Of a stretch of 64,000 bases of DNA, positions 63,646 through 64,000 are shown one piece after another (the first letter of the stretch is position 1; every line of letters starts with the position of its first letter). The stretch is from Pelosinus fermentans DSM 17108 (GTDB taxonomy: Bacteria > Bacillota > Negativicutes > DSM-13327), in NCBI RefSeq assembly GCF_000271485.2, contig NZ_AKVN02000001.1, positions 2,050,001 through 2,114,000 of the forward strand, written 5' to 3'. The notes under the pieces were generated by a model. The model did no database searches, was not told where the DNA came from, and was given only the letters and a program-made list of their open reading frames with translations. Position numbers and translations under genes: made by a program.

Positions 63646-64000
63646 ATGCCAAAAATATTAGATCAACCTAGATATAAATGTGCCCTTGGAGCCATGCAAA
63701 CGGTGCATAGCATTACTAAAGCCCTGCCAATTTTGCATTCAGGACCTGGTTGTGCTGACAAATTGTCAGGCAGCCAGGGCGGTTCAGGGCATTTTGCACC
63801 TCGTATTTTTCCTTGTACAAATCTTAACGAAAAAGATGTAATTTTTGGTGGGGAAGAAGGACTGCGGGATGTCATTACAAATGCCTTAAAAATAGTAAAT
63901 GCGGATCTGTATGTTGTATTAAGCGGTTGTTCTTCAGAAATTGTTGGTGATGATATGCAAGAAGTCGTCAGATCTTTCAAAGATGCGGAGAAGCCAGTTG
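63646..64000 (+). CDS. Nitrogenase-like K subunit, pair D (cut by window edge)
   Basis: The first 118 residues of a K-like subunit, beginning MPKILDQPRYKCALGAMQ. Cys12, Cys36 (HSGPGCADK) and the LSGCSSEIVGDD cysteine are present. The start is directly after the D stop, with GGAGG 12 bases upstream. The rest of the gene lies beyond the window. Confidence 0.88.
   Translation, partial: MPKILDQPRYKCALGAMQTVHSITKALPILHSGPGCADKLSGSQGGSGHFAPRIFPCTNLNEKDVIFGGEEGLRDVITNALKIVNADLYVVLSGCSSEIVGDDMQEVVRSFKDAEKPV

Noticed and set aside
39316-64000. Reading the D/K genes as a standard nitrogen-fixation (nif) cluster
   Set aside because: No NifH, NifE, NifN or NifV-like gene is seen in the window, the histidine cofactor ligand is absent in three D subunits, and neighbours are sulfur genes.

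Overview
The window is low-GC, Gram-positive-lineage DNA (Bacillota). RNase J, a lysine riboswitch, YezD/DUF2292, strong GGAGG-type ribosome sites and many intrinsic terminators support this. The gene set (glycolate/lactate oxidase pair, chemoreceptor, serine dehydratase, Lgt, many nitrogenase-like genes) recalls anaerobic Negativicutes such as Pelosinus or Sporomusa. That placement is a judgement from gene style, not a database result.

Positions 1-39000 are mostly ordinary chromosome. The layout is: end of a trp operon (trpC end, trpB, trpA, trpE, trpG) running into pheA; GNAT and GalT-like proteins; a divergent LysR/MFS pair; an ECF sigma factor; small Cys-rich and zinc-ribbon proteins; hemerythrin; a lysine-riboswitch-controlled amino-acid permease; an orphan histidine kinase; RNase J; HD-GYP and chemoreceptor genes; a FAD/FeS glycolate-lactate oxidase pair with a NarL-type regulator; serine dehydratase plus RidA; lgt; a TlpA/CcdA pair; an RsbU-like regulator; and a galactose block (galK, ROK regulator, mglBAC).

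From about 39.1 kb to the right edge lies an accessory island. It holds four pairs of nitrogenase component-1-like subunits (NifD-like and NifK-like; the last NifK-like gene is cut by the window), one in-frame NifD/NifK chimera, one NifB radical-SAM protein, a lone GlcD-type flavoprotein, a YezD tandem, cysteine synthase, methionine-type ABC transporter parts (MetN, MetI, MetQ), sulfonate-type ABC parts (SsuC- and SsuA-like), a membrane FeS protein with two small partners, and a DUF1858 protein. No NifH-like reductase is present in the window. The P-cluster-type cysteines and the cysteine that would hold an active-site cluster are kept, but the NifD histidine cofactor ligand is not obvious in three of four D subunits. 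The sulfur genes suggest a set of nitrogenase-like enzymes that release sulfur from organic compounds, as methylthio-alkane reductases do, rather than fix nitrogen.

The strongest unexplained signal is a short RNA leader repeated 11 times, before almost every transcription unit of the island. It has the form YUGR, then a 4-bp hairpin YYRG...YYRR, then AGGY, running directly into an intrinsic terminator. Several copies sit just after a good sigma-A promoter. I do not recognise it as a known riboswitch class. It looks like a compact attenuator that co-regulates the nitrogenase-like, transporter and cysteine-synthesis genes.
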